37,401 bases of DNA from Betaproteobacteria bacterium (GCA_025360445.1 JANYCE010000256.1:1-37401); one strand, 5' to 3'. Shown: positions 8,476 through 22,023, counted from the first letter of the stretch. The notes: generated by a model from the letters alone, not told the origin. Numbers and translations are program-made.

Positions 8476-9660
8476 TCAAACTTTTCTCGCGCGTTGCTCG
8501 AGTATGTCCACAGCCGGCAGCTTTTTACCTTCAAGAAATTCCAGGAAAGCGCCGCCGCCGGTCGACATGTACGACACCTTGTCGGCGATTCCGTACTTCG
8601 CAATCGCTGCAAGCGTGTCGCCGCCGCCGGCGATTGAAAATGCGGCCGACTCTGCAATCGCGCGTGCTATGCGCGCAGTGCCGCCGCCAAACTGATCGAA
8701 TTCGAACACGCCGACCGGCCCGTTCCAGATGATTGTGCCCGCCTGAGCGATTAAACCTGCAAACATTTCAGCAGTGCGGGGTCCGATGTCTAGAATCATG
8801 TCATCGGCGCCGACGGCGTCCGCCGCTACCAGATTTGCGCGTGCACGCGCGGACAGCTCGGCCGCGACGACCACATCAACCGGCAGAGGTACTTGGGCGC
8901 CGCGTGATTTCATGTAATCAATGATCGCGTGCGCTTCGCTGATCAAGCCGGGTTCAGCGAGCGATTTACCGACCCGCAGCCCCATGGCCAGCATAAAGGT
9001 ATTGGCGATGCCTCCGCCCACGATTAACTGATCAACCTTTTCGGCGAGCGTTTTCAGAATAGTCAGCTTGGTCGAAACTTTCGACCCGGCGACGATTGCG
9101 ACGAGCGGATGCCCAGGTTCGCGCAATGCTTTGCCAAGCGCTGCAAGTTCGGCCGCCATCAGGGGGCCCGCACAGGCAACTGGCGCAAACTTCGCGATGC
9201 CATGGGTGGTCGCCTCGGCGCGGTGGGCGGTGCCGAATGCATCGTTCACATATACGTCGCATAACAACGCCATTTTTTTTGCGAGCGCGTCGTCATTTTT
9301 TTTCTCGCCTTTATTGAACCGGCAATTTTCAAGCACGACGACGTGGCCGGGATCAACAGTTACACCCTCTACCCAGTCAAGCAGCAAAGGCGCCGGGGCC
9401 TGCAGCAGTTGGCTTAAACGCTGCGCAATCGGAGCTAAAGAGTCCGCGGTGTTGAATTCCCCTTCGGTCGGGCGCCCAAGATGCGAAGTCACCATCACCG
9501 CGGCGCCCGCTTTTAGCGCGGCCTGAATTGCCGGTAACGATGCACGTATGCGTGTGTCGTCCGTGATGGTGCCCGCGGCGTCTTGCGGCACATTAAGATC
9601 AGCGCGAATAAACACCCGCTTGCCGGCGAGGTTTACTTCCTCCATTTTAATGACCGTCAT
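8476..9660 (-). CDS. pgk: Phosphoglycerate kinase
   Basis: [50 protein letters not shown]. Likely start ATG 9660 ([10 protein letters not shown]) or 9645; the ORF to 9732 overlaps gap. Confidence 0.97.
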   Translation of the reverse strand: MTVIKMEEVNLAGKRVFIRADLNVPQDAAGTITDDTRIRASLPAIQAALKAGAAVMVTSHLGRPTEGEFNTADSLAPIAQRLSQLLQAPAPLLLDWVEGVTVDPGHVVVLENCRFNKGEKKNDDALAKKMALLCDVYVNDAFGTAHRAEATTHGIAKFAPVACAGPLMAAELAALGKALREPGHPLVAIVAGSKVSTKLTILKTLAEKVDQLIVGGGIANTFMLAMGLRVGKSLAEPGLISEAHAIIDYMKSRGAQVPLPVDVVVAAELSARARANLVAADAVGADDMILDIGPRTAEMFAGLIAQAGTIIWNGPVGVFEFDQFGGGTARIARAIAESAAFSIAGGGDTLAAIAKYGIADKVSYMSTGGGAFLEFLEGKKLPAVDILEQRARKV

Positions 9661-9680
9661 GGCGATCGCAGGCGATGCCC

Positions 9681-12765
<3,085 letters not shown>

Positions 12766-12875
12766 TGGGAGAATGTTCCTTGCGGGGGGAGCCGAGTGAC
12801 GTGCGGGGAGGCGCGATTATCTTAGAATCCGCCGCCTTTGGCTACGTGGCAGTGCCGGTCTTGCGCGTATCACAA

Positions 12876-14156
12876 CTATTCTTCGGTGCGCCGCGCGAGC
12901 TTGATGCCAAGTTGCTTGAGCTTGCGATAGAGGTGCGTGCGTTCGAGGCCAACGCTGTCGGCGACGCGGCTCATGTTGCCGCCTTCTTTGATGATGTGAT
13001 GCTCGAAATACACGCGCTCGAATGCATCGCGCGCTTCGCGCAGCGGTACATCAAGCGGCATCGCGGACGATGCTACTGCCGGCTGCGCGCCATAGGCAGG
13101 CAATGCCTGGTTCACTTCATTGACGCCGATTTCCTCGCCGGTCGCCGTCAAGGCAAGCGTGCGCACGACGCTTTCGAGTTGGTTAAGATTACCGGGCCAG
13201 TCATAATTTCGCAGCGCATTCAAGGCGGCGGTGCTGAAGTGACGCGGCGGCACTTCCTTCGCTTCGATTGCGCGCAGCAAAAATAAATTCGCGAGGTCCG
13301 GCACGTCTTCACGATGTTGGCGCAGGCTCGGTACGTTAACTGTTACCGCCGCAATGACGGCATACAGTTTGGCGTCAAATCCGCCTTGCGCGACGAGTTC
13401 CGGCAGCGCGCGCGAAGTCGCGCAAATGAGCCGCGTGTTGTATTTTTCCAGCTTGCCCGCAATCAGCAACAAGCCTTTTTGCTCCACCCGATTCAAGTCG
13501 CCGACTTCAGGCAGAAACAAAGTACCCTCGCGCGCCTGGTTTAAAAGATCGAGCGGTGTCTCAGCAAGTGCGGCAAGATTCTCGGGCTCGACCCACGGTG
13601 CATTCGGTTTGCCGGGTAACGGATTCGGTTGATGCACGAATCTCGCGCAGAGTTCGGCACCGCTGCCTGGTTCCGCCACCATCAACAGTGGCGACTTCAA
13701 ATTAGCCACGCGCTCAAGCCGCTGTTTCAGTTCTGTGACCACCGCCGCGCGCCCGAGCGTCGCCAGCATTAATAACGGCTTCATTTGGGGTTCGCCGCGT
13801 TTCAATGCGCGGCCTACGGTGCCAAGTAGTTTTTGCAGCGCGATCGGCTTTTCAAGGAAATCGAAGGCGCCGATGCGCGTCGCTTCGACCGCGGTATCGA
13901 TCGTGCCGTGGCCGGACATCATGACGACCGGCATGGTCAGCAGTCCTGCGCTTGCCCATTCTTTGAGCAACGTGATGCCATCAGTATCGGGCATCCAGAT
14001 ATCCAGCAACACCAGGTCGGGGCGGCCCTGCGAGCGTTGGGCGCGGGCCTGCGCGGCATTTTCAGCCAGCCGCACCTGATAACCCTCATCGCGCAGGATT
14101 TCCGACAGAAGCTCGCGAATTCCGACTTCATCATCGACCACTAAAATTTGCTGCAT
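12876..14156 (-). CDS. NtrX-like response regulator: intact receiver and Fis-type HTH, degenerate AAA+ sigma-54-interaction domain
   Basis: 426 aa; receiver ILVVDDEVGIRELL, LVLLDIWMPDTDG, FDFLEKPI; C-terminal Fis-like HTH GNMSRVADSVGLERTHLYRKLKQLGIK; central domain aligns to NtrC-family AAA+ but catalytic motifs are substituted. Confidence 0.9.
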   Translation of the reverse strand: MQQILVVDDEVGIRELLSEILRDEGYQVRLAENAAQARAQRSQGRPDLVLLDIWMPDTDGITLLKEWASAGLLTMPVVMMSGHGTIDTAVEATRIGAFDFLEKPIALQKLLGTVGRALKRGEPQMKPLLMLATLGRAAVVTELKQRLERVANLKSPLLMVAEPGSGAELCARFVHQPNPLPGKPNAPWVEPENLAALAETPLDLLNQAREGTLFLPEVGDLNRVEQKGLLLIAGKLEKYNTRLICATSRALPELVAQGGFDAKLYAVIAAVTVNVPSLRQHREDVPDLANLFLLRAIEAKEVPPRHFSTAALNALRNYDWPGNLNQLESVVRTLALTATGEEIGVNEVNQALPAYGAQPAVASSAMPLDVPLREARDAFERVYFEHHIIKEGGNMSRVADSVGLERTHLYRKLKQLGIKLARRTEE

Positions 14157-14166
14157 AACTCCATCC

Positions 14167-14195
14167 TGCTTTAGTTTCGTTTAGTTTAGTTTTAA
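14167..14195. repeat. Short imperfect TTTAGTT tandem-like repeat in the ntrY-ntrX spacer
   Basis: Read directly: ctgctttagtttcgtttagtttagtttt. Confidence 0.5.
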
Positions 14196-14208
14196 GGCCA
14201 GGGTGCCG

Positions 14209-16410
14209 TCACGCACGCGCCGCGGTTTTGGCGGCCACGATTTGCACCGCACCGGCCGGAAAATTCAGCGTAACGCGCGCACCGTGCGGCGCCACGTTCG
14301 CCACTTCCACGCTGCCGCCATGCTCCTCGATAATTTTTTTCACGATCACCAGACCCAATCCGGTGCCCTTGGGCTTGGTCGTCACATACGGCTCGAACAC
14401 ACGCTGCATCAGATCCTGCGGAAACCCGCTGCCGTTATCGGCGATGGTCACGCGCATTCCGCTCGCGCGCGGCTCCGTGCGCACGACGATGCGCGGACTG
14501 TCCGCGTCGGCCAGCGCATCCTCGGCGTTCTGCAAAAGATTGTGGATGACCTGCCGTAACTGCGCGGGATCACCGACGATTCGCGGCAGATCAGGTGCGA
14601 GTTCGACCTGCAGCCGCCCGGCCAGCGACTCATACAACATCAAGACTTCGCGCAGCAATTCGTTGAAGTCGAGCTCCTGCCGGGTGGGTTCCGGCATGCG
14701 CGCATATTGACGGAACGCCTCGACCATATTTTTTAGAGCGCTTACCTGGTTGACAATGGTTTGAGTGGATCTCTTTAACATATCGGCGTCGGCGAGCCCG
14801 AGCTTGGCCGCGAGCTTGTGCTGCAATCGTTCAGCCGACAATTGAATTGGCGTAAGCGGATTTTTTATTTCATGGGCGAGCCGGCGCGCAACTTCGGTCC
14901 ACGCCGCATCGCGTTGCGCCTGCAACACGTGCGTGATGTCGTCGAATACGACGACCAATCCGGTGCCGCTGCCTGCCGGCAGCCGCGTGCCGCGCAACAG
15001 CAACATCTGATTGCCGCCTTTACCAGGGCGCTCGATTTGCTTGGACCATTCGTTGCCGGTACCGGCGTCGAACGCCGCTGCTATGTCGGCAGCGAGCTCC
15101 TTCAGTGCCGGCACGCGCTCATGCCAGTGTGCGAGATCAACTCCGCTGATCTGCGAAAAATCGGCGTCGAGAATAGCGCAGGCGCTGTGATTGAACGAGC
15201 GCAAGCGCAATGTTTCGTCGAATGCGAGCACGCCCGCCGACAAATTCGCCAGGATGCTTTGCACGTAGGTGTGCGCATCGGTCAGCTGCGCCTGATTGCG
15301 CTCGGCGGTCGCACGTGCATCGGCCAACTGCTGCCGCATCGCGTTAAACGATTGGGTGAGCACGCCGAGTTCGTCGCCGCTCGCAACGGTATCGCGCTGA
15401 CTGAAGTCACCTTGAGCCACCGCGCGCGTGCCCTCAACCAAAAAACTCAGTGGCGCAGACAACCGTTCACTGAGAACGACCGCAAACGACATCGCGGTCA
15501 GCAACGCGAGCAGCAGCGTTAGCGATAGCGTTATCCCGTACAGGCGCTTCAAGCCCAGCCGCGCGAGCAACAATTCCTGGTATTCGCGCTGGCCGGTTTG
15601 CACAATCTCCGCGTCGAGCGCAAGTTGCTCGGGCACGCGCTGCAAAAGTTGCAGAACGCGCATATCTTCACTAAGACTGATGGTATTTACCGCCACCAGC
15701 ACGCGTAAATACAGGCCTTTCTCCGGGAGCGCTTCGACCGCGCTATAGACTTGCTGCTGGCGCAATTGCCGCAACACATTTTGGCCGGGCAGGTCCGGCA
15801 TCAGCCCGGTCCGTTCGCTGCCTGCGTGCACAATAATCTTGCCGCGCGGCGTAAACAAGGTGGCTTCCTGCGCCCCGGCCTGCTCGCGCAACATGTTGAG
15901 GGCCGCGAAGTGTTCAAGCGCCGGCCGCGCTGACAGTGAAGCTGCCATGATGTCGGCTTTTTTTCGCAGATCCTGCAGCAGGTTGTCGAGCGTGGTGCGG
16001 CCCAGATTAAGACCGCCTTCAAGCGCCTTTTCAACCCGCACGTCAAACCACGACTCAATACTGCGCGAAACGAACTGGACGGACACACCATAAACGAGTG
16101 CGCCCGGTAGCACTGCCACCAGCGTGAAGAGCAGAACAAGGCGCAGGGTGAGCTTGGCGCCAAACACGCCGGCCTTGAGCTTCCGGCGCAACGCATACAG
16201 CTGATATCCGAGCAGCGCGGCCAGACAAACGGCAAGACCGCCGTTCAATGCGAGCAATGTCGGATAGTGTTGAGCGAACATCGTGGTGTTGGCGCTGGCT
16301 GTCGCGAGCAGGTACAGCGTGACGGCACCGACGACCGCGCACACAATCAGCAGATACTTGACCGCCGCGCTGCCAAACGCCATGCGGATGCCGGCAACGC
16401 CGGGAGTCAT
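14209..16410 (-). CDS. NtrY-like membrane sensor histidine kinase (HAMP, PAS, HisKA, HATPase)
   Basis: N-terminal TM segments, HAMP (SERLSAPLSFLVEGTRAVAQGDFSQRDT), H-box HEIKNPLTPIQLSAERL, N-box VIHNLLQNAEDAL, G-box GTGLGLVIVKKIIEEHGG. ATG at 16410 overlaps the DUF4390 stop by 4 bp; the ORF extends to 16434. Confidence 0.95.
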   Translation of the reverse strand: MTPGVAGIRMAFGSAAVKYLLIVCAVVGAVTLYLLATASANTTMFAQHYPTLLALNGGLAVCLAALLGYQLYALRRKLKAGVFGAKLTLRLVLLFTLVAVLPGALVYGVSVQFVSRSIESWFDVRVEKALEGGLNLGRTTLDNLLQDLRKKADIMAASLSARPALEHFAALNMLREQAGAQEATLFTPRGKIIVHAGSERTGLMPDLPGQNVLRQLRQQQVYSAVEALPEKGLYLRVLVAVNTISLSEDMRVLQLLQRVPEQLALDAEIVQTGQREYQELLLARLGLKRLYGITLSLTLLLALLTAMSFAVVLSERLSAPLSFLVEGTRAVAQGDFSQRDTVASGDELGVLTQSFNAMRQQLADARATAERNQAQLTDAHTYVQSILANLSAGVLAFDETLRLRSFNHSACAILDADFSQISGVDLAHWHERVPALKELAADIAAAFDAGTGNEWSKQIERPGKGGNQMLLLRGTRLPAGSGTGLVVVFDDITHVLQAQRDAAWTEVARRLAHEIKNPLTPIQLSAERLQHKLAAKLGLADADMLKRSTQTIVNQVSALKNMVEAFRQYARMPEPTRQELDFNELLREVLMLYESLAGRLQVELAPDLPRIVGDPAQLRQVIHNLLQNAEDALADADSPRIVVRTEPRASGMRVTIADNGSGFPQDLMQRVFEPYVTTKPKGTGLGLVIVKKIIEEHGGSVEVANVAPHGARVTLNFPAGAVQIVAAKTAARA

Positions 16411-16988
16411 GGCGTCATACTCCAGCGATGCCACTCTGAGCCGAAATTCCAGTCGCGCGAGGCGAGCGCATTCAACTGGAACGGTTTAGGCAACTGCGAC
16501 ACGTCCAAACGCATTCGCACGCCGGCGGTATAGGTGTTGCCTTTTTCGAGCATGCCGGACTCGAGCACCTGGCGGCGGCGCACCCGCGACAGAAAATCAA
16601 GTGCTTCGGATAAAGAACCGAAATTCTGAAACAACGCACCGAGGCCAAGCCGGTACTGGCGGGTCAATGCGTGATACGCAAGCCGATACTGTTGTTGGTT
16701 GTTCAGCACTTTCTCGTTCAACCAATACCAACGCGGCCTTATCACCTCGAATTCAAGCAGGAAGTACAAAGGCACGCCTTTGTTGAGAGCCTCTTCCAGT
16801 GTGGGATTGAGCGCGATTTCGAAGTCAGCCTCGAGAAAATAACCTTCCTCGCCAACGACGAGCGCGGCGTTGCGCACGTCGATACCTTCGGCTTGCGCAG
16901 CGACGCCCAGCACCAGCGCCAATGCGCAGGCGAGCAGCGCGATGAGGCGGCTAAGTTTTTTGGAGCAGCGCGTAAAAAAAACCGTCAT
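16407..16988 (-). CDS. DUF4390-type protein upstream of NtrY-like kinase
   Basis: Signal-peptide-like N-terminus MTVFFTRCSKKLSRLIALLACALALVLGVAAQA, then IDVRNAALVVGEEGYFLEADFEIALNPTLEEALNKGVPLYFLLEFEVIRPRWYW; conserved position between rsmB and ntrY. Confidence 0.85.
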   Translation of the reverse strand: MTVFFTRCSKKLSRLIALLACALALVLGVAAQAEGIDVRNAALVVGEEGYFLEADFEIALNPTLEEALNKGVPLYFLLEFEVIRPRWYWLNEKVLNNQQQYRLAYHALTRQYRLGLGALFQNFGSLSEALDFLSRVRRRQVLESGMLEKGNTYTAGVRMRLDVSQLPKPFQLNALASRDWNFGSEWHRWSMTP

Positions 16989-18234
16989 GCTCGCTATCAG
17001 GCAGCAATTGGCCGTCCGGTGTCCCGTCCAAGGCATGCACTCCGCTTAATGGCAGCTGTTTGGCGTCGGCGTGCCGCACCAGAAAATCGGCTACCTGCAG
17101 TGAGTTTTCTTCCTGGAAAATTGAGCACGTTGTATATAGCAATTTACCACCACTGGCCAGCAATCGCCACAGACTATCGAGCATAAGTTGCTGTTGTTTC
17201 ACGAATTGCGGGATGTCGCTCATGCGCCTCAACCACTTGATGTCAGGATGACGGCGCACCACGCCCGACGCGCTGCACGGCAGGTCAGCGAGGATGCGCT
17301 CGAACGGCGTGCGATCCCACCACGCGTCGGTATCGGTTACGTCGGCGCTCAACAGTGCGGCCTTCAAATTTAGCCGCGACAGATTTTGCTGAACACGCGC
17401 AAGCCGGGTTGCGTCATGGTCGACGGCGATTAATTCGAGATCGGCAATTTCCAGCAGATGCGTGGTCTTACCGCCCGGCGCGGCACACGCATCCAGTACG
17501 CGCATCCCCGCCTGCGCATCAAGGAGCGGTGCGGCACATTGCGCAGCCGCGTCCTGCACGGACACCAAGCCCTCGGCAAAACCCGGCAACCGCTCGACCG
17601 GCATTGCGCGCGCGAGCGTGACGCCATCTTCGCCAACAGCAGTGGCCGCGATATCGTTTTCTGTAAGCAGTCCGAGGTAGGCGTCGCGCGTTGTGCGGCG
17701 GCGATTCACGCGCAGGGTCAGCGGCGGGTGCAGATTTCCCGCCACAAGAATGTCCGCGAATTTGCGCGAATACTGCTTACGTAATTTATCGATCCACCAT
17801 TGCGGATAAGCATAGCGGCCGCTGTCAGTGGCGGCCGCTCTTGCCAGCAACGCCTCGCGCTTACGCAAAAAATTGCGCAGGACTGCATTGACGAGGCCGC
17901 GCGCTTGCGGCTTGCCAAGCGCAGTCGCACATTGTACGGCGTGATCGACAATCGCATACGGCGCCGCCCGTGTGTATTGCAACTGATACAACGCCACTAA
18001 CAGCAACCAGCGCAACGCTTCGTCCTGCAGAGTTTTGGTCAGAAGCTGCGCCAGGATGGCGTCGAGCTGGCCGCCGAAGCGCAGGGTGCCGTAGCATAAG
18101 TCGGTGATTGTCGAGCGTTGTTGTGGACTTAACTGCGGGTGACGCGGCCACAGTTCGGCCAGCGCTGAATTCAGATTGCGGCCGCCCGCCACTGCGGCGA
18201 CTGTAGCGCAGGCAAGCCGCTGGATTTCTAGCAC
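16951..18234 (-). CDS. rsmB: 16S rRNA (cytosine-967-C5)-methyltransferase RsmB
   Basis: 427 aa, GTG start; N-terminal NusB-like region, VLDACAAPGGKTTHLLE, LPCSASGVVRRHPDIKWLRR, LYTTCSIFQEEN. Confidence 0.95.
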   Translation of the reverse strand: MLEIQRLACATVAAVAGGRNLNSALAELWPRHPQLSPQQRSTITDLCYGTLRFGGQLDAILAQLLTKTLQDEALRWLLLVALYQLQYTRAAPYAIVDHAVQCATALGKPQARGLVNAVLRNFLRKREALLARAAATDSGRYAYPQWWIDKLRKQYSRKFADILVAGNLHPPLTLRVNRRRTTRDAYLGLLTENDIAATAVGEDGVTLARAMPVERLPGFAEGLVSVQDAAAQCAAPLLDAQAGMRVLDACAAPGGKTTHLLEIADLELIAVDHDATRLARVQQNLSRLNLKAALLSADVTDTDAWWDRTPFERILADLPCSASGVVRRHPDIKWLRRMSDIPQFVKQQQLMLDSLWRLLASGGKLLYTTCSIFQEENSLQVADFLVRHADAKQLPLSGVHALDGTPDGQLLPDSEHDGFFYALLQKT

Positions 18235-18253
18235 AGCCGACCGCGCGTTACTG

Positions 18254-19093
18254 TCAACGTGCTATCGCGAGCAAGCGGGCGATACGATCGGCAGTGGCCG
18301 GGTGGGTGCTGAACAATCCCGCGATTCCGCCCGCGGTCAGAGGATTAATTATCATCATCTGCGCGGTTTCGGGATGTTGCTCGGCGGCCGCCATCGGCAC
18401 GCCCTTCGCGTACCGCTCCATTTTTTGGAGCGCCGACGCGAGTGCTTGCGGGTCACCCGAAATCTCGGCACCGCCACGGTCAGCGCCAAATTCGCGTGCA
18501 CGTGAAATGGCGAACTGGATCAGCATCGCAGCCATCGGTGCGAGAATCATCACTATGATTGCGACCACCGGATTGGGCCGGTCGCCGCCGCGTCCCCCAA
18601 ACAAAAATCCAAAGTGCGCAATCGATGAAATTGCACCGGCCATCGTCGCTGCGATGGTTGAAGTCAAAATGTCGCGGTGTTTGACATGAGCGAGTTCATG
18701 CGCCATCACGCCGCGCAATTCGCGCGCGTTAAGCAGCTGGAGAATGCCGGTCGTGGCCGCCACTGCGGCGTGCTGCGGGTTGCGTCCCGTGGCGAACGCG
18801 TTCGGTTGCGCCTCGTCGATTAAATACACTTTCGGCATCGGCAGGCCGGCACGGCCGGCGAGTTCATGCACCACCCCGTAATATTCCGGCGCACTTGCCG
18901 CGTCGACTTCGCGCGCACCGTACATGCGCAGCACCATCTTGTCGGAGAACCAATACGCGAAGAAATTCATCGCGCCGCCGAATGCCAGCGCAACGAGCAT
19001 GCCTTCGGCGCCGCCCACGGTAGCACCGACGATGCCGAACAGCGCCACTACTGCTGCCATCAGCAAACTTGTTTTAAACCAGTTACCCAACAT
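18254..19093 (-). CDS. htpX: Zinc metalloprotease HtpX homolog
   Basis: [77 protein letters not shown] at 19093 preferred over 19141. Confidence 0.96.
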   Translation of the reverse strand: MLGNWFKTSLLMAAVVALFGIVGATVGGAEGMLVALAFGGAMNFFAYWFSDKMVLRMYGAREVDAASAPEYYGVVHELAGRAGLPMPKVYLIDEAQPNAFATGRNPQHAAVAATTGILQLLNARELRGVMAHELAHVKHRDILTSTIAATMAGAISSIAHFGFLFGGRGGDRPNPVVAIIVMILAPMAAMLIQFAISRAREFGADRGGAEISGDPQALASALQKMERYAKGVPMAAAEQHPETAQMMIINPLTAGGIAGLFSTHPATADRIARLLAIAR

Positions 19094-19160
19094 CGACTTT
19101 CCTTTTCGCGGCAATAAAATCATTTTCCGCTTCAATAACATATGGATGATAGCCGCTATT

Positions 19161-20078
19161 TCAAGTGCCTAAGCGCGAACCGGGCACCAGCGCCGCACCA
19201 GCAAGAAAATTTTCAGCCGTGAGGCGTTTTGCCCCGGCCTTTTGTAGCTCGACGATTCTGACCGCATCTTTGCCGGCTGCCACTACGATGCCATCCGAGT
19301 CAATACTAGTCACCGTACCCGCCGGCGCCGCGGCATGCTCCATCCGCTGTGCGCTCCATATTTTATGCAGCACGCCTTTGAATACAGTCGTCGCGCCGGG
19401 CGTCGGATTGAAAGCGCGCACCTGACGACAAATCTCGTCTGCGCTGCGCGACCAGTCGATCAAAGCCTCGGCCTTGGTGATTTTGGCGGCATACGTTGCA
19501 CGCGCTGAATCTTGCGGATGCGGTAATGGTCGTTCGCGCAGCGCGCGCGTTACGCATCGCGCACCAAGCAGCGCAAGCTTGTCATGCAACGTTTGTGCGG
19601 TGTCTGCTGCGCCGATGGCGATCCGTTCCTGCATCAATATAGCGCCGGTATCGAGCCCCTCGTCCATTTGCATGATGGTAATTCCGGTTGCATCGTCACC
19701 CGCCAGCAAAGCGCGCTGTATCGGCGCGGCGCCACGCCACCGCGGCAGCAACGACGCGTGAATGTTCAAACAACCACGTGGCGGAATGGCCAGCACCTCA
19801 GCGGGCAGGATGAGTCCATAGGCTGCGACGACCATGGCATCGACCGCCACGGTTTGCAGCACCGCGTGCGCCGCGGGGTCCCTGAGATTCGCGGGTTGGG
19901 CGAGCGCCAAACCATGCGCGATCGCTCGCTGCTTGACCGCACTGGGCTGCAGCCGCAGGCCGCGGCCGGCGGGGCGATCGGGTTGTGTCAATACCAATGC
20001 GATCTCGAATCCGGCGGCGACCAGCGCATCAAGCGCGATGGCCGCAAATTCCGGCGTGCCGGCAAACAGAAGCTTCAT
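19161..20078 (-). CDS. fmt: Methionyl-tRNA formyltransferase
   Basis: [67 protein letters not shown]. Confidence 0.97.
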   Translation of the reverse strand: MKLLFAGTPEFAAIALDALVAAGFEIALVLTQPDRPAGRGLRLQPSAVKQRAIAHGLALAQPANLRDPAAHAVLQTVAVDAMVVAAYGLILPAEVLAIPPRGCLNIHASLLPRWRGAAPIQRALLAGDDATGITIMQMDEGLDTGAILMQERIAIGAADTAQTLHDKLALLGARCVTRALRERPLPHPQDSARATYAAKITKAEALIDWSRSADEICRQVRAFNPTPGATTVFKGVLHKIWSAQRMEHAAAPAGTVTSIDSDGIVVAAGKDAVRIVELQKAGAKRLTAENFLAGAALVPGSRLGT

Positions 20079-20165
20079 GTGTTTTCAACCTTGAAATCGA
20101 CGCCATGCGTGCATGCATGCTTGCGTGCGCGAAGCGGCCATCCCGCCGATGCAAGCAGCGGGAGG

Positions 20166-20669
20166 TTACATGACCAGGCGCTTTTGTTTCTTGAGCTTGG
20201 CGAGAATGCGTCGTTGTTTCAGGCGCGACAAGTAATCGACGAAAACCTTACCCTCAAGGTGGTCCATTTCATGTTGAATGCACACCGCCAGCAAGCCCTC
20301 GGCTTCAAGCGTGAACGTTTTGCCTTGTGCGTCAAAAGCGCGGACCGATATGCGCTCGGCACGCGCGACTTTGTCGAAGATTCCCGGCACGGACAGACAG
20401 CCTTCCTCGCACGTCGCGGTGCCGCTTGAAGTCACAATTTCGGGGTTCACGAACACCTGGAGATGATCTCGCGTTTCCGAAATGTCAATTACGATCACTC
20501 GCCGATGGTCGTCGACTTGAGTCGCCGCGAGGCCGACCCCCGGCGCCGCATACATTGTTTCAGCCATGTCCCTAATCAGGCGACGAATTTCGTCGTCAAC
20601 CGTTATGACTGGCGAAGCCACCGTATAGAGCCGAGAATCGGGGTATTGCAGGATCGCTAATAAAGCCAT
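20166..20669 (-). CDS. def: Peptide deformylase
   Basis: [19 protein letters not shown] and QHEMDHLEG motifs. Confidence 0.97.
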   Translation of the reverse strand: MALLAILQYPDSRLYTVASPVITVDDEIRRLIRDMAETMYAAPGVGLAATQVDDHRRVIVIDISETRDHLQVFVNPEIVTSSGTATCEEGCLSVPGIFDKVARAERISVRAFDAQGKTFTLEAEGLLAVCIQHEMDHLEGKVFVDYLSRLKQRRILAKLKKQKRLVM

Positions 20670-20779
20670 AACTCTTGCAAATTTATAGAATTAGGGACAC
20701 AATTTAATCTAAGTTATAAAGTTCGCAGCCGGTCCGCAATCTGCCACACCGAGCCTGCAAAAGACAAGACGGGAGTGCG
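20670..20779. promoter_or_regulatory. Divergent def/LysM intergenic region expected to carry promoters
   Basis: Head-to-head arrangement and locally AT-rich stretch (tttatagaattagggacacaatttaatctaagttataaag). No individual promoter resolved. Confidence 0.4.
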
Positions 20780-21955
20780 ATGAACAAGCTGATTATATCG
20801 CTGATCATTTTATGGAGTTATGCGGCGATGGCTTCCGCCGCCACCATCGGCGATCTCGCCGCCGACGCTCCTGACCGCTATATCGTCGTCAAAGGCGACA
20901 CCTTGTGGGGGATTTCCAAGCGTTTCCTCAAAGACCCGTGGAAATGGAACGATTTGTGGAAGGCCAATCAAGAACAAATTCGCGATCCTAACCGGATTTT
21001 TCCGGGTGACGTGCTGGTACTCGATCGCTCCGCCGATGAATTGCGGCTGAGATTGGTGCGCATGGAGCCAATTAAAGTCATCCCTTCCGCGCGCGCAAGC
21101 GAACTTGCGCTGGCGCCGATTTCCACTATTCCGACGGCTGATATTGAGCCGTTTTTAAGTAAGCCGCTCGTCATCGCCCACAATCAGCTGGCCGATGCGC
21201 CGCGCATCGTGCGCACGCAGGAAAGCCGCGTGGCAGTAGGCGCGGGCGATACCGCGTACGCCAAGGGCATCACGAAGGACAACGGCCTGTATTGGCAGGT
21301 GTTCCGGCCGGGGTCGCCATTGATCGACCCGATCAGCAATGAAACGCTCGGGTATATCGCGGTCTTTCTCGGTGAAGCCAAGGTCTCGCGGCTCGGTGAT
21401 GTAAGCACCCTTAATATAGTCAGTGCGACGCAGGAAATTTATGCCGGCGATTACCTGCAACCTTCGCCGCGTGAAATCCCGATGGACGGGTATGCGCCGC
21501 ATCCGCCGGCTAAAAAAGTCGATGGGCGCATCATTGCGCTATATAACCAGCTTTATGAAACCGGCCCCAACGCGATAATTACGATCAATCAGGGCACGCG
21601 CGACGGGCTAGAGGTCGGCAATGTGCTGGCAATCTACCGAAACCTGAACGCGCCGACGTTCACCCTCCGCGAAAGTCCGCTATGGGGACGAACCGGCTTG
21701 ATTTATAGCGCCAGCAACCCCTCCACCGCTTACAAAAACGAGCCTCTTGGCAACCGCAACTCTCCGCTCTACGGCCGTATTGGACCGATGGGCGCGCAAT
21801 TTAAAAATGACAAAACGAATGTCCCAATCGTCGCACTACCTGACGAGCGCTACGGATTGCTGCTGGTGTTCCGGGTGTTTGATCGCGCGTCTTATGCGCT
21901 TGTTATGAATGCATCGCGCCCGGTCAACGTGCTGGATATCGTAACCAATCCCTAA
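20780..21955 (+). CDS. LysM-domain peptidoglycan-binding protein
   Basis: Signal peptide, then RYIVVKGDTLWGISKRFLKDPWKWNDLWKANQEQIRDPNRIFPGDVLVL (LysM). Confidence 0.93.
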   Translation: MNKLIISLIILWSYAAMASAATIGDLAADAPDRYIVVKGDTLWGISKRFLKDPWKWNDLWKANQEQIRDPNRIFPGDVLVLDRSADELRLRLVRMEPIKVIPSARASELALAPISTIPTADIEPFLSKPLVIAHNQLADAPRIVRTQESRVAVGAGDTAYAKGITKDNGLYWQVFRPGSPLIDPISNETLGYIAVFLGEAKVSRLGDVSTLNIVSATQEIYAGDYLQPSPREIPMDGYAPHPPAKKVDGRIIALYNQLYETGPNAIITINQGTRDGLEVGNVLAIYRNLNAPTFTLRESPLWGRTGLIYSASNPSTAYKNEPLGNRNSPLYGRIGPMGAQFKNDKTNVPIVALPDERYGLLLVFRVFDRASYALVMNASRPVNVLDIVTNP

Positions 21956-22023
21956 TCGCAACATTCGTTGCGAGTCGACTACTCCTCAATCGCCCATACG
22001 GCTTTGCCGGTTGCACTTCCTGC

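Noticed and set aside
14818-15522. 234-aa + strand ORF antisense to the NtrY-like kinase
   Set aside because: Shadow ORF of a clear histidine kinase.
18495-18510. CACGTGAAA inside htpX as a third parS
   Set aside because: gcgtgCACGTGAAAtg shares only the central part with TGTTNCACGTGAAACA; the flanking half-site is lost.
19768-19780. CCACGTGG palindrome inside fmt as a parS site
   Set aside because: Only the 8-bp core is palindromic; the outer GTT/AAC bases required for parS are absent.
20100-20140. catgcgtgcatgcatgcttgcgtgcgcg repetitive patch between fmt and def as a mobile-element end
   Set aside because: Short simple-sequence run with no target duplication, transposase or matching partner repeat in the window.
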